A stretch of DNA of 64,000 bases from JAVBSX01 sp051660685 (GCA_051660685.1 JBOFQB010000093.1:33604-97603); one strand, 5' to 3'. Positions 7,363 to 17,352 are shown, counted from the stretch's first letter. Made by a program: numbers and translations. The notes: a model not told the origin generated them from the sequence alone.

Positions 7363-9234
7363 ATGAACGAAGAATTGACTTCAGTGACCCCCGAGTCTTC
7401 CGTCCAAACCCCCGAACAATCCGCCCAACCGGAATCCGAATCGGTTCGTCCGAGAATTCCAATTGGTTCACAACGGAATCCTGACGCTTATCGTCCGAAA
7501 CCGGCAATTGCGGCTGTTGATCCTGAACAGAACATTGATTCGTCGCAGGAAAGTGACCGCGCGAACGACGGACATTCGGACGAGAAGAAAGAGGAGAAGA
7601 ACGAATCGGGGACAGGAGAGGAACCGGCATCTGAACATTTACGGTCGGCCTCATTCAAAAGTGGTCAAAATTTTGACGGTACACGACCCTGGTTTCGCTC
7701 AACAGACGAAAAAAGTTTGAGCAGGGACGGGGGAACCCGAAATGAAGGGGGGACAAATCAGGATCGAGGTCCTCGTTCGGCTCAAAAACGAAGTGGAGGA
7801 GCAGGACCGCGCGGTCGTCAGAATGGAACAGGGGAAGAAGGATCAGACGCTCAATCAAAGGGTCGTTCGCAACAATCCTTAGACGCTGTTCCCTTTCAAC
7901 CGGCTGCTAAAATTCCGCTCCCTCAATTGCGGGGCAAAATGTCGGACGATCTCGAAGAGGAATTCAGTGCTCTTTTTGACGGGACCGAGATGGAATCCCT
8001 GTTCGTGAATGTCGATCAGGTTGCGTCGCAGGAACTGTTGGAGTCGGACACCAAACTCAAGGGCAAGATCATTTCAGTGAGCGGAGAAGATGTCTTTTTT
8101 GAGATCGGACAACGGGATCAGGGGATTGTCCCGACTCGGCAATTCAAGGAAGAACCCCAAATCGGTCAGGAATTCGATCTTGTCGTTCTTAAATTCCTGC
8201 ATGAAGACGGTTTGTACGAGTTGTCACTTCCTTTGAGTGCAGCTGATGTCCGCGATTGGGACCAGATTCAAGAAGGAATGATTCTCAACGCCAAAATCAT
8301 TAAAGCGAATACAGGCGGTCTGGAATGTGAAGTCAACAAACTTCGCGGTTTCATTCCAATGAGCCAAATCGCTGTTTTTCGAGTTGAAAAACCGGAAGAA
8401 TACGTTGGTCAGACATTGCCCTGTGTTGTGACAGAAGCGAATCCGTCCCGACGGAACCTTGTTTTGTCCCGCAAAGTCATGCTCGAACGAGAACGGGAAG
8501 AGATGCGGGAAAAACTGCAAGCGGAACTCGAAGTCGGTCAGGTCCGGGAAGGTCTGGTTCGCAAAATTATCGACGCAGGTGCTTTTGTCGATTTGGGCGG
8601 TCTGGACGGTTTCATTCCAATTAGTGCTCTCTCTTGGGGTCGAGTCCGTCATCCAAGTGATGTTCTTGCAGAAGGACAACGGATTAAGGTGAAAGTGAAC
8701 CGGATTGATACGGACACGAAACGGATTTCGTTGACATATCGAGATGATGCGGACAATCCGTGGAGCAACATTTTTGAGCGATTTACGGAGAAGAGTACAG
8801 CGCGGGGTAAAGTGACGAAGATCATGGATTTTGGGGCGTTTGTCGAACTCATGCCGGGTGTTGAGGGATTGGTCCATATAAGTGAAATATCTCACAAACG
8901 AATCGGCAACGTCGGAGAGGTCCTTTCAGAAGGAGATTGGATTGACGTTTTTATTCAGTCAATTGACGAAACCGGTCGACGTCTCAGTTTGTCAATGAAG
9001 CAATTGGCCCCGGAACCGCAACCGGAGATGACAGAATCGACGGATGAAGCGGTTCAAGGGGGTGAAGCGGGGGACGGAATGGGGCAACGAGGTGGAAAAC
9101 AACAGGGCAAGGGGAAAAAAGCGGAACCGGAATCCGTTGCAGTCCCGCTTAAAGTGAAAAATCTTCCTAAAGGTCCGCTCAAAGGAGGGGTCGGGTCGGG
9201 GGGAGACGGGGAAAAATTTGGGCTGAAATGGTGA
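7363..9234 (+). CDS. Multi-S1-domain RNA-binding protein (ribosomal protein S1-like)
   Basis: The ATG at 7363 gives 623 residues; the frame is open further upstream, but that part reads as a poor coding leader. Residues 1-220 are low-complexity, charged and probably disordered (rich in Ser, Glu, Arg, Gly). Four S1 beta-barrel domains follow at about 230-295, 305-370, 391-460 and 478-548; the third and fourth have the classic DAGAFVDLGGLDGFIP and DFGAFVELMPGVEGLVHISEIS. A charged glycine-rich tail ends the protein. S1 proteins bind mRNA on the 30S subunit; with four domains and a long arm this may be either S1 itself or a paralogue. Confidence 0.85.
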   Translation: MNEELTSVTPESSVQTPEQSAQPESESVRPRIPIGSQRNPDAYRPKPAIAAVDPEQNIDSSQESDRANDGHSDEKKEEKNESGTGEEPASEHLRSASFKSGQNFDGTRPWFRSTDEKSLSRDGGTRNEGGTNQDRGPRSAQKRSGGAGPRGRQNGTGEEGSDAQSKGRSQQSLDAVPFQPAAKIPLPQLRGKMSDDLEEEFSALFDGTEMESLFVNVDQVASQELLESDTKLKGKIISVSGEDVFFEIGQRDQGIVPTRQFKEEPQIGQEFDLVVLKFLHEDGLYELSLPLSAADVRDWDQIQEGMILNAKIIKANTGGLECEVNKLRGFIPMSQIAVFRVEKPEEYVGQTLPCVVTEANPSRRNLVLSRKVMLEREREEMREKLQAELEVGQVREGLVRKIIDAGAFVDLGGLDGFIPISALSWGRVRHPSDVLAEGQRIKVKVNRIDTDTKRISLTYRDDADNPWSNIFERFTEKSTARGKVTKIMDFGAFVELMPGVEGLVHISEISHKRIGNVGEVLSEGDWIDVFIQSIDETGRRLSLSMKQLAPEPQPEMTESTDEAVQGGEAGDGMGQRGGKQQGKGKKAEPESVAVPLKVKNLPKGPLKGGVGSGGDGEKFGLKW

Positions 9235-9418
9235 AATAGACGTTGGTCTTTTCATCGTTGTTTTTGGTGCTTGGTTAATTTTGTTGATATAAAAAGCTGG
9301 GATAAAAATAGGATTCCGTCTGAATTCCAAATTGAGTCTGAATCGTCAATCCCAAAATTTAATGTGAACAGGAATTAGGCTTTTTGTAGAGGGGGTTTAG
9401 CAGAAAAGAGGTAGAAGC

Positions 9419-9808
9419 GTGTTTGGAAACATTCCAAGTTTGAGTAGTCTGGGTAATTTGGGTTCGATGTTCAAAAAGATGCAGGAATTCAATGTCAAAA
9501 TGCAGGAACTGAATGATCGGGCAAAAGCAACTCGGCTTAGCAGTGTTGCAGGAGGAGGTCTCGTTAAGGTTGAAGTCAATGCACTCAGTGAAATTCTTGC
9601 ATGTAGCATTGATCCCTCACTGTTCACGCAAGGAGATTGTGAACTGCTTGAAGATATGATTCTTGCAGCGACCAATGGGGCATTAGGTTTGGCGCGGGAG
9701 AAACATGGAGAAATCATGCGTTCACTTGCGACGAACCTAGAAATGTCAGATTTGGACGGTCTGAAAGACCTTTTGTTCAAAAATGAGGATTCGACGGACA
9801 AAGCATGA
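9419..9808 (+). CDS. YbaB/EbfC family nucleoid-associated protein
   Basis: 129 residues from a GTG start with GAGG eight bases upstream. An N-terminal helix (MFKKMQEFNVKMQELNDR) leads into the beta hairpin GGGLVKVEVNALSEILACSIDPSLF and a C-terminal helix, the fold of YbaB dimers that bind DNA. In many bacteria ybaB is beside dnaX/recR; here it is beside a lipid kinase. The stop overlaps the next start by four bases. Confidence 0.9.
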   Translation: MFGNIPSLSSLGNLGSMFKKMQEFNVKMQELNDRAKATRLSSVAGGGLVKVEVNALSEILACSIDPSLFTQGDCELLEDMILAATNGALGLAREKHGEIMRSLATNLEMSDLDGLKDLLFKNEDSTDKA

Positions 9809-10779
9809 TGAGCAAAAAGGAACATGTAAGATTGCCGGAATCGGCCCGGGATGTTTTGATTTCGCTGAATCCTAAAGCGGGGCGGAAATCTCCGCGAGAA
9901 CGGGGAGAAGAATTGCGGGATCGTCTGATTGCAAAAGGTTTTAAGGTCAAATTGGGGACTGATTTGGCGGAATTGACGGAAGAGGCGAAGGAGCTTCATC
10001 AATCGGGGCGATTGCGGGCGTTGATTGGAGTTGGGGGGGACGGAACAGCAGCCGAATTGGTCAATCGAACGGAACCGGGAACGCCGATTGCGCTTTTAGC
10101 AGCAGGAACGGCGAATTTGCTCTCGAAACATTTTCGTTGGGGGGGGACCCCTGAACGGTTGTCCAACGTTATTGAAGAGGGTCGGTTGTTGACGTTGGAT
10201 GCTGGTCGAGCGTCAGGACGGTTGTTTCTCGTCATGATCGGTTGCGGTTTTGACGCGTACACGGTTCAACAGGTTCACACTCAACGGGAAGAGAATTACC
10301 GAAAAGGAGCGAAACGAGGAGCCCATATCAGTTATTTGTCGTACATGAAACCGCTTTGGAACGCCTTTTTTGGATACAAGTTCCCCAAAATGCGGATTGA
10401 GGTGTTTGAGAATCACTCAGAAGAACCTCATTCAATTCACGAAAATGCGTGTTGGTCCTTTATTTTTAACCTGAATCGATATGGTTGGGGGATTCCTCTT
10501 GCGCCGGGCGCAAAAGGAACAGACGGTCGTCTTGATTTGTGTATGATGAAAAAGGGTTCCATCTTTCACGGACTCAAATACACGGCATTTGCGCAATGTT
10601 TCGGATTGCATCGTCGACTCTCGGACGTTACAATTCAGCAAGGAAAACGGTTCAGGATTACGTCAGATGAACCAGTCCCTTATCAATTGGACGGGGACCC
10701 GGGCGGGGTTTTGCCGGTTGACATCGAAGTTGTCGAGCAACGATTGACGCTGATTGTTCCTGAAAATGCCCGATCCTAA
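9805..10779 (+). CDS. Diacylglycerol/sphingosine kinase family protein (DagK-like)
   Basis: 324 residues. The N-terminal domain begins with ISLNPKAGRKSPRE, which matches the NP.aG phosphate loop of the family, followed by the nucleotide motif GVGGDGTAAELVN (about 74-86) and LAAGTANLLSKHF. The C-terminal half is the beta-sandwich domain with PLAPGAKGTDGRLDLCMM and QLDGDPGG. The enzyme phosphorylates a lipid such as diacylglycerol or a long-chain base at the membrane. Translationally coupled to ybaB through an ATGA overlap. Confidence 0.9.
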   Translation: MMSKKEHVRLPESARDVLISLNPKAGRKSPRERGEELRDRLIAKGFKVKLGTDLAELTEEAKELHQSGRLRALIGVGGDGTAAELVNRTEPGTPIALLAAGTANLLSKHFRWGGTPERLSNVIEEGRLLTLDAGRASGRLFLVMIGCGFDAYTVQQVHTQREENYRKGAKRGAHISYLSYMKPLWNAFFGYKFPKMRIEVFENHSEEPHSIHENACWSFIFNLNRYGWGIPLAPGAKGTDGRLDLCMMKKGSIFHGLKYTAFAQCFGLHRRLSDVTIQQGKRFRITSDEPVPYQLDGDPGGVLPVDIEVVEQRLTLIVPENARS

Positions 10780-10795
10780 CCCGTTTGTTGGACGT

Positions 10796-11080
10796 TTAGG
10801 CACGTCGTGTTCTTGTACGCCGTTTCTTGGTCGCGCTCCATTCTTTGGTCAAGGTTTCAAACACTTCGGGTGATTCATACCTGACAATACCGTGATGTTC
10901 GGGCATAGGACCGATCAAACCGCGTAAAACGGGACAACCGCGAATACTCAGGTCCGCGCTGCAATCGTCAACGCCAATTTGCAAGTGTCGTTTGAGTATC
11001 TCCTCTTCGGAGTGATAGTCGCGGATTTTCAATTCGTCGTCCGTTCCCCGGGTTACAACACGAAAAGTCTCTCGTTTCAT
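10796..11080 (-). CDS. Small conserved-looking protein of unknown function
   Basis: 94 residues from the ATG at 11080, with AGGT ten bases upstream. The sequence is charged and soluble, with four beta-type segments (TFRVVTRGTDDELKIRDYHS, LQIGVDDCSADLSIRGCPV, VRYESPEVFETL) and a basic tail KKRRTRTRRA. No family is recognised. It ends 16 bases from the convergent DagK gene. Codon use looks like the neighbours, which supports a real gene. Confidence 0.6.
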   Translation of the reverse strand: MKRETFRVVTRGTDDELKIRDYHSEEEILKRHLQIGVDDCSADLSIRGCPVLRGLIGPMPEHHGIVRYESPEVFETLTKEWSATKKRRTRTRRA

Positions 11081-11779
11081 AGTATTTGACCTAAATAGCG
11101 GTTTCCAGAAAATTGGGCAGTTCAATCGGTCGGTTCAGAAGAGCCGATTTGAATCGGACCGTCTTTGACATATCGTCTTTTGACGTGTCTTTGTCGCATC
11201 TTTTGACATCTGACAAAACTTGATACCTTACACCCCGAATACTTTCACCTATCCTTTCTTTCGTCCTGATTGCAAAAAGAATTTGAGGAAAAAACGAGTT
11301 ACCTCTACAATTGCAACAAGGCGCATGATGCACAACAACCTCAGAATAGGTATATTCCTAATGATCTCGGTTCAACAATGATCCGAATTCAACCTTTCAA
11401 GGGACGTGACGGGATAATGAAAATTTTCAAGACCAGATGAGTGCAAAGGACGTAATGGTGTTTATGCTTTAGAGCTGCCTGATAATCATCAAACTTTTAC
11501 TGACTGCTATATTCGTCAATTTAGCGGAATTTTTTAAGATTTTTCAAAAAAATAACAGGACGTGACCTAACCCAAAAGTGTCAATTTGACATATCATAGG
11601 TGTGGAGCGGGGAGATGGTGCTCTTTTTTAGGAGGGTCCTCAATCTGCAACACCAGCAAAGGTACGTCTCAGTCATATGCCGCAACGTTTAAGAATCACG
11701 AAAGGATCGTCCCATGTCTATTTTTTCCACGTTTTATGTTCAGAAGGGGAATACTGATGTCCCCAGGAATTTTGGTCGA
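11081..11779. other. About 700-bp gap with short repeated TTTGAC motifs, no gene seen
   Basis: No convincing coding frame on either strand. Near the left end three TTTGAC(A/G)T elements occur at 11164, 11179 and 11202; at 11579-11591 there is a TGTCAA-N-TTGACA palindrome. These could be operator sites for the flanking divergent genes, but no promoter could be fixed. Confidence 0.4.
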
Positions 11780-13021
11780 ATGATTCGAAACAGTTTTACC
11801 TATTTTTTATTTTTCCTTTTATGCCTTGTTGTTTCTCTCTCCTTTGGTGTTGATCGCGTTGTTGCACAAGAGAAGAAAAATGGGAACATTATTGAGTTTC
11901 TCGGGGTATTAGACCGGGAACAAGCTCAAGAAGTTGTGCTCGAAGAAGGGTGTATTCTGGTTCCTCTGAAACTGAGGAGCGGAAATGCTCAGAGTGAGAA
12001 CCTCTATTATTTTCGGTTGAACCAACTTTCTTCCCTTGAAGTCGAACTTTTGCATGATGCTGCAAATGGAGATTGGAACCAGTTTGATCTGTTCCGCGCA
12101 GCGTTGATCGCAGAAGGTCATGTGTTGCCCGAAATTACTCAATGTGAAGAGCGATTTCAGCAGGTCGTCGTTTCTGTTCGAGCACAACTCGCACAGAATG
12201 TATCATTGCGCAACAATGGTGGAGATGCGGCGAAAGTCGTTTTTGAAACGCTTCACAAAGAATTGTTGATTGGGGAATATGACATCAACGTCACAGATCC
12301 CTTGCGAGTGATTACAACGGGGGACTACAACTGTGTGAGTGCAACGGTCTTGTACAATGCTCTTGCTCAGAGATGCGGTCTCAAGGTTTGCGGTTTGGAA
12401 ACAGCCGGACACGTTTTGAGTCGCGCGAAGTATGCTTCGCAATTTGTCGACCTTGAAACAACTTGTCCGAACTGGTTTTCGTTGAAAAGTGAAAAAGAAA
12501 AAAAGGCAAGAATTGAAGATCGGGTTCAAACGGCCAAACCGAACCTGAATGAGGGTTCGGGCGAAAAAACCTTGCTCGAAGAGAGAATCGTCCGCGAAAT
12601 CTCTGACGTCCAGTTGATTGCAACCGTTTATTACAATCAAGGTTTCGATCATTGGCAACATGAGCAGTTTGCAGAGTCCATTGTCGATAATGTTAAGGCC
12701 CTGTACTTGGACCCTGAGAATGAAACAATTTGGGGGAATCTGGTTGGTGCAATCAACAACCTTGCAATCAACTTTGCGTCCAAACATCACCAATATGATC
12801 TTGCAGCCGGATTGCTGGAGCAGATTGAGGTGTTGGAACCGAATTTTGCTTCATTGAAAGGAAATCAACTTCACATTTACTATTCCTGGATCAAATCCTT
12901 GAGCGGAGAAGGTCGAATTTCTGAAGCCGAACAGGTTTATCAAGAAGCCGAACAACATCTCCCGGGGAATGTTGAGTTGAGCACACTCATGCAGTCCGTT
13001 CAGCGTATGAAGCTCAAGTAA
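11780..13021 (+). CDS. Exported transglutaminase-like TPR protein
   Basis: The ATG at 11780 places a signal peptide (FTYFLFFLLCLVVSLSFG) at the very N-terminus; the frame extends upstream without a sensible leader. About 413 residues. The middle part has the three-element pattern of a transglutaminase-like cysteine protease fold: GDYNCVSAT with a candidate Cys near 184, AGHVLSR with a His near 210 and FVDLETT with an Asp near 223. The C-terminal third is helical TPR-type (YYNQGFDHWQHEQFAESIVDNVKALYLDPEN and following). Such proteins act outside the cytoplasm; the substrate is unknown. A terminator follows. Confidence 0.7.
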   Translation: MIRNSFTYFLFFLLCLVVSLSFGVDRVVAQEKKNGNIIEFLGVLDREQAQEVVLEEGCILVPLKLRSGNAQSENLYYFRLNQLSSLEVELLHDAANGDWNQFDLFRAALIAEGHVLPEITQCEERFQQVVVSVRAQLAQNVSLRNNGGDAAKVVFETLHKELLIGEYDINVTDPLRVITTGDYNCVSATVLYNALAQRCGLKVCGLETAGHVLSRAKYASQFVDLETTCPNWFSLKSEKEKKARIEDRVQTAKPNLNEGSGEKTLLEERIVREISDVQLIATVYYNQGFDHWQHEQFAESIVDNVKALYLDPENETIWGNLVGAINNLAINFASKHHQYDLAAGLLEQIEVLEPNFASLKGNQLHIYYSWIKSLSGEGRISEAEQVYQEAEQHLPGNVELSTLMQSVQRMKLK

Positions 13022-13104
13022 AAGAACAAACTCTGTTCAGGAAGAGCAAGATGTAAGGAGGGCGGACGACGGATCGACGTTAAAGACAGATGAAAAGCGG
13101 TTGA

Positions 13105-13148
13105 GTCGGACACGATGTTTTCCAAAATGTCGTGTCTGACTTTTTTTT
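13105..13148 (+). terminator. Rho-independent terminator
   Basis: Arms GTCGGACACGA and TCGTGTCTGAC pair at 10 of 11 positions with one G-T, and eight T bases follow directly. It sits 84 bases after the transglutaminase-like gene and also faces the end of the large minus-strand gene. Confidence 0.8.
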
Positions 13149-13215
13149 GTCGTTCTTTTTGTCACATTCTTTTGTGCCAACTTTTGGGGGAGAGTTTTTA
13201 CGTCTTTGACTCGGG

Positions 13216-16200
13216 TTATTTTGAACCGAAAAACCAACGACGAATTCGTCCGAACCAGGTTGTTGGTTCGGTCAAAGAAATCGGGGTTGCGGTTTCCTTT
13301 GACTCGACCGGTTTCGCAACGGAACCGGCAAGAGGGGGCGCAGGTTCTGAACGCTGAGGAGCTGGAATGAGGGTAAGCCATTTTTTTGATTCGGGGGGAA
13401 CCTGACTCATTTCTTCCAACAGGAGTTGGGGCCAAAAACTTTCCAAAAGGTTCAGAGCATCCGAGAAACGGTCATTTGCTTGTCGAAAACGGACAACGCT
13501 AATGAGTCGCATAAGTTCCAGACGTTCCTGTTCTGAAAAGGAGAGTCGTTCCATTTGGACATCATCAATCCAGACTGTTCCTGCTCCTTGGAGTTCAAAA
13601 CGGATTGCGAGATCACTCAGCTCTTCAAGTGGTAATTGTGTAAAAGGGACTCGGATGTTGCGCCAATGAACACCTTCAACGGGAGAAGATCGTTGTATCT
13701 CGGTTAAGAAGGTTTCATTCAAAGCGGCTGTTTTCAAAAAGGGTTCCCCCTTATGTTTTGCAAGCAGACTTAACCTAAGAGGAAGGTTCACAGTATTTTC
13801 GGGAATACCAATCCAAAGACTCAGCAAAAGACGACCGGTTGGAGGAGCTTGAAAACAGTTGCTGAGAACGATTCCAGTTTCCCCAGAACTGCACAGTTTT
13901 AAGCTGTTTTGACCTTCCATTTTATGTTGAGAGTCCAAACAGGCCAAAAAACTGTCTGAGTTGTACAACGTCCAACCGGGAATGACCGAAGAGGGCGATT
14001 TCGTGATCGGATTCATTCCGTCCTTGAATTGCCCAACCTGTTGTTGCAATTGGTGTTCGTTCGACAAATCCGCTTCTTTCGGCGACATGTGCCGTTCTTT
14101 GGACGACATCCGCTGTTCATTCAGCGAGACTTGGTGTTTATCAAGAGACCCTTGTTGCTCATTAAGTGAGGTGTTTTTGAGCGAAATCAATCCTTTGGGA
14201 GACTCAAAGTTGGGATTAACCAAATCAGTACAAGTAAAACGATGTTGGGCTGCTTTCGTCAAAAGGTCGATTTGAGCATTTAATTTTCCGCGATCACCGC
14301 AAATACTCTCAGGACGTTGAACAATGACCTGAGTTGGAATTGCTTGGGAATCACTCAATCGGACTCCGACCATATCATAGGGTTCCAGAGAAATACGCCA
14401 GATTAACTCTTTTTCGGATGAAAGAGGTTGGGGAAAGACCCGATTGCATGTCAGATTTTGCAGTTGAGCAATTGTGTTCGTCGCAAAATGCGTCTGGACC
14501 TCGACATGAAAGGGAGCACTGTTGATCCAATAAACATAAGTTCCCCGTTCTGTTTGGAGAAAACGGACAGTAACCGGCTGAATCGAGCTGTTATTGTCAG
14601 GTAAAAAGGTTTGAAAAGATTCTGGGGGTAGTGCTCGGAAAACAGAGAGCAGACTGAAAAGCGATTCGTCATAATGAGGTGAAAACCGGACACCTCCCTC
14701 AAAAAAGACAGGTTGATCCTTGATCGCCAATTGCTCGATATACGGTTTGCGATGTTGGACACCCCCTGAAATTGTTTGTAAGGTGAATCGAGTTCCAATC
14801 GGCTCATAAGGGATACTGGATTCAAAAGAAGGAATCAATAACTCCTTGCCCGGTTTGTAAAACAATGTACCTGTTCTCAATGAGTGTTGTGTAAATACAG
14901 CCCCTTCTCCTGCTTGTAACATTTCCTGTTGAATACTCCAATCCCCCAATTGAGAAGCGGGAATGATTTGTCGCGGTTGCAAGAACACGAGAGAGGAATC
15001 CTGTCCCAACTGTTCCATGTCAAAACCAAGTGAGAGCAATGTCTGAGTCAACGAATTCTTTCGAGTCAATGTCGGATAATATTCGGCGGAAATGGACGGA
15101 CTGTCCAACATCGTTGCTCCTGCAAGATAGAGCAGGAATCGGGGATTTTTTCGGGCAAGTCGTTGCGAAAGTTGCTGATAAAAACGGGTTACAATGCCCG
15201 CTCTCCAACGAATCCAAGTTTCGTAGTGTTCTCCTTGTAAAAAATTCCAACGTTCCCGAAATCGATCAGGACCTGAAAAAAACGGCAATTTGACATTGGT
15301 CTCTTGTTCAAATCGCCCTATTGTTTCATCATCCAAACCCCAACACGGTTCAGCAAGTTGCGCAAACCCCTTTGAGGAAAGTTGAATTGCAATTCCGCCC
15401 AATGAAGAATGTTGACCATATTGATTCAGTATCCGATCAACTTGTTCAAATACGACTTTTTGAATGTCAGGATGCAGCAAATTGTAATCGGGTCCTGTCC
15501 GAGGTCGTTCATCCGCCAAATACAGACCATTTGGTCCAACCCAACGTAAACCGCGTGTTCCAACAGGCAAGGAGGATTGCAACTGAATTCGAAGGTCCAC
15601 TTGCTCCATTGGACGGTCAAACCCAATTGCCGGAATGAACGCTAATCCTTCCCGGTCAAATAGATTGGCAAGATATTCAACACCGTCTGAACCGTTGACA
15701 AGAGAACGGTTGAGGACAGAACCATTTGGAACAGGGCTGTTTGTGAGAGCATCACTTGGAACAGGGTTATTTGTAAGAGAGCTGTTTGAAACAGGGCTGT
15801 TTGAAATAGGATCGTTCGTAAAAGGACTGTCGGTCAAAAAAGTTGATTGCCCAGAATCGGTTATGTTGCGTTCTTCCTGTCGATTGGATTCAACAGCAAC
15901 AAGACCAAACGACAAATCATCAAACAGTGCTTGTCCTTCTGAACAAATCGAAATCATTGCCCCTCCATATCCAACCATTTGCAAGTATTCGGTCAGTCGG
16001 TCCCCCCCCTCACAAAATCGGTCCCAATGATTCCTTACAAGATTCCCAACTGTCCGGTCAACAAACAGTTCCTTTTGTCCATTTTCTACATCACCTGAAA
16101 ACATGAAGAGACAATCAGGACGATGTAGATAGGCTGCAAAAAGACGGGATGCCGGGTTTGGAAACGATTTGGGCAATTTGGCAATAATCCGGGAAATCCG

Positions 16201-17352
16201 GATTTTGCCGAAAATAGCAGGTCGCCGATCCTGACGATTCGTCACGACGATCATCGGATTGGATGTTTTCGGCCAAAAAACGGCTCGAAAGAGAGAAATC
16301 TGAGCAGGACGATCTTCGCGGACCACTTCCTGCGCAACGTCAATGCCGCTTTCTAGGGTTTTCAGACATAGAACCCCTTGATGATTGGGTTCCCAAATGT
16401 TGATTCCAAATGTTTGGGGGCTATCTGCAAGATACTCAACTTCCAACAAATAGGGTTGGTTGGGTTGAGGAAGAGGAACGGAAAATGATTCCCAAGAAAT
16501 CGCTTTTTTTTCTCCATTTGGACGAAGTTTGGCAAAAACACCGAGTCCCTCTTCATGTCGGAGCAAATCACCACTTCCTAACGGACCTTTCCAAAGAGCT
16601 GGAATGTGTCGTCCTGTTTTGTTGAGGAACGCCAATTTGGCAAACGGGCTCCACCATTCTGGATTGCTCGGATCAATAATGATTATCGGTTCTGTTGGAA
16701 GAAAACCAACAAACTGTAATCCTGTATCCCGATTTTGATCGTACTTTGTCTGACGGACTTCACCTTCTGTTTGCAAAACCGATCCAGTCTGGAGAATCGG
16801 ATTCACAACGGGGAATGGTATGCCGAAACCGGCATGAGCGGTCACATCAACGTTTTGCAGATGTCTTGCATGACGCGACTCGGCCTGTTTAATGTTGGAA
16901 ATTTCAAATTGGCCCGAATATAAAGTCCCGAAAAAATTCCGGTTCGAGATCACTTCTGAAATTTTTGGGACAGTTCCTGATCTTTCCTGAACGGACGCTG
17001 AAGTAGGCTGCTCCGTTTTCAAGAGGAGTGCTTCCTCGTTTTCACAACCTATTTCACGATTTGCATCATTACTCGTTTCATCACTTGTTTCATCACTTAT
17101 GACACAGTTTGCATCATTGTTTGTTTCGCTGTTGACCGCAATGTTCGAATCAACCGAAAAGTCCAGACGTTCTTCACCCCGACTCAACAAGGTCGTCAGT
17201 ATCACCAGAATCAACAACAGCGGACATAAACGCCCTATTGTTTTGCTAATGATTATCGATTGAATGGAGAAATCAGCGTTGCACAGTCTCAATAATCGGA
17301 ATCTGCAAACCGTTTTCAACCAATTCAATTGTTGGAGCAAATCAGGAAACAT
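13216..17352 (-). CDS. Very large exported protein of unknown function, TIM-barrel-like core
   Basis: 1378 residues. One hydrophobic helix near residues 42-60 (LLLILVILTTLLSRG) acts as signal or anchor; the start could lie a few codons later. The next about 450 residues are beta-rich. Residues about 560-760 contain FDREGLAFIPAIGFDRP, GLRWVGPNGLYL and a HPDIQKVVFEQVDRIL..YG segment, which resembles the TIM barrel of planctomycete glycoside-hydrolase-like proteins, but I see no certain catalytic pair. Two low-complexity repeats interrupt the protein: five-residue units (TNxPV type, about 510-550) and seven-residue units (SLNEQ type, about 1060-1100). A C-terminal jelly-roll-like domain ends with WIDDVQMERL. 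It stands alone. Confidence 0.65.
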   Translation of the reverse strand: MFPDLLQQLNWLKTVCRFRLLRLCNADFSIQSIIISKTIGRLCPLLLILVILTTLLSRGEERLDFSVDSNIAVNSETNNDANCVISDETSDETSNDANREIGCENEEALLLKTEQPTSASVQERSGTVPKISEVISNRNFFGTLYSGQFEISNIKQAESRHARHLQNVDVTAHAGFGIPFPVVNPILQTGSVLQTEGEVRQTKYDQNRDTGLQFVGFLPTEPIIIIDPSNPEWWSPFAKLAFLNKTGRHIPALWKGPLGSGDLLRHEEGLGVFAKLRPNGEKKAISWESFSVPLPQPNQPYLLEVEYLADSPQTFGINIWEPNHQGVLCLKTLESGIDVAQEVVREDRPAQISLFRAVFWPKTSNPMIVVTNRQDRRPAIFGKIRISRIIAKLPKSFPNPASRLFAAYLHRPDCLFMFSGDVENGQKELFVDRTVGNLVRNHWDRFCEGGDRLTEYLQMVGYGGAMISICSEGQALFDDLSFGLVAVESNRQEERNITDSGQSTFLTDSPFTNDPISNSPVSNSSLTNNPVPSDALTNSPVPNGSVLNRSLVNGSDGVEYLANLFDREGLAFIPAIGFDRPMEQVDLRIQLQSSLPVGTRGLRWVGPNGLYLADERPRTGPDYNLLHPDIQKVVFEQVDRILNQYGQHSSLGGIAIQLSSKGFAQLAEPCWGLDDETIGRFEQETNVKLPFFSGPDRFRERWNFLQGEHYETWIRWRAGIVTRFYQQLSQRLARKNPRFLLYLAGATMLDSPSISAEYYPTLTRKNSLTQTLLSLGFDMEQLGQDSSLVFLQPRQIIPASQLGDWSIQQEMLQAGEGAVFTQHSLRTGTLFYKPGKELLIPSFESSIPYEPIGTRFTLQTISGGVQHRKPYIEQLAIKDQPVFFEGGVRFSPHYDESLFSLLSVFRALPPESFQTFLPDNNSSIQPVTVRFLQTERGTYVYWINSAPFHVEVQTHFATNTIAQLQNLTCNRVFPQPLSSEKELIWRISLEPYDMVGVRLSDSQAIPTQVIVQRPESICGDRGKLNAQIDLLTKAAQHRFTCTDLVNPNFESPKGLISLKNTSLNEQQGSLDKHQVSLNEQRMSSKERHMSPKEADLSNEHQLQQQVGQFKDGMNPITKSPSSVIPGWTLYNSDSFLACLDSQHKMEGQNSLKLCSSGETGIVLSNCFQAPPTGRLLLSLWIGIPENTVNLPLRLSLLAKHKGEPFLKTAALNETFLTEIQRSSPVEGVHWRNIRVPFTQLPLEELSDLAIRFELQGAGTVWIDDVQMERLSFSEQERLELMRLISVVRFRQANDRFSDALNLLESFWPQLLLEEMSQVPPESKKWLTLIPAPQRSEPAPPLAGSVAKPVESKETATPISLTEPTTWFGRIRRWFFGSK
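14065..14172 (-). repeat. 21-bp tandem repeats inside the large exported-protein gene
   Basis: Five diverged 21-base units encode seven-residue repeats: SLNEQQG, SLDKHQV, SLNEQRM, SSKERHM, SPKEADL. Copies differ at several positions, so the array is old or under relaxed constraint. Confidence 0.7.
15717..15835 (-). repeat. 15-bp tandem repeats inside the large exported-protein gene
   Basis: About eight 15-base units encode five-residue repeats such as TNDPI, SNSPV, SNSSL, TNNPV, TNSPV. The product would be a flexible Asn/Ser/Pro linker between the N-terminal beta-rich part and the barrel-like core. Confidence 0.7.

Noticed and set aside
8224..8895. 223-codon minus-strand frame inside the S1 gene
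   Set aside because: Antisense shadow of well-conserved S1 domains.
11091..11333. 80-codon minus-strand frame
   Set aside because: No RBS, unusual composition, and it overlaps the TTTGAC repeat region; no recognisable domain.
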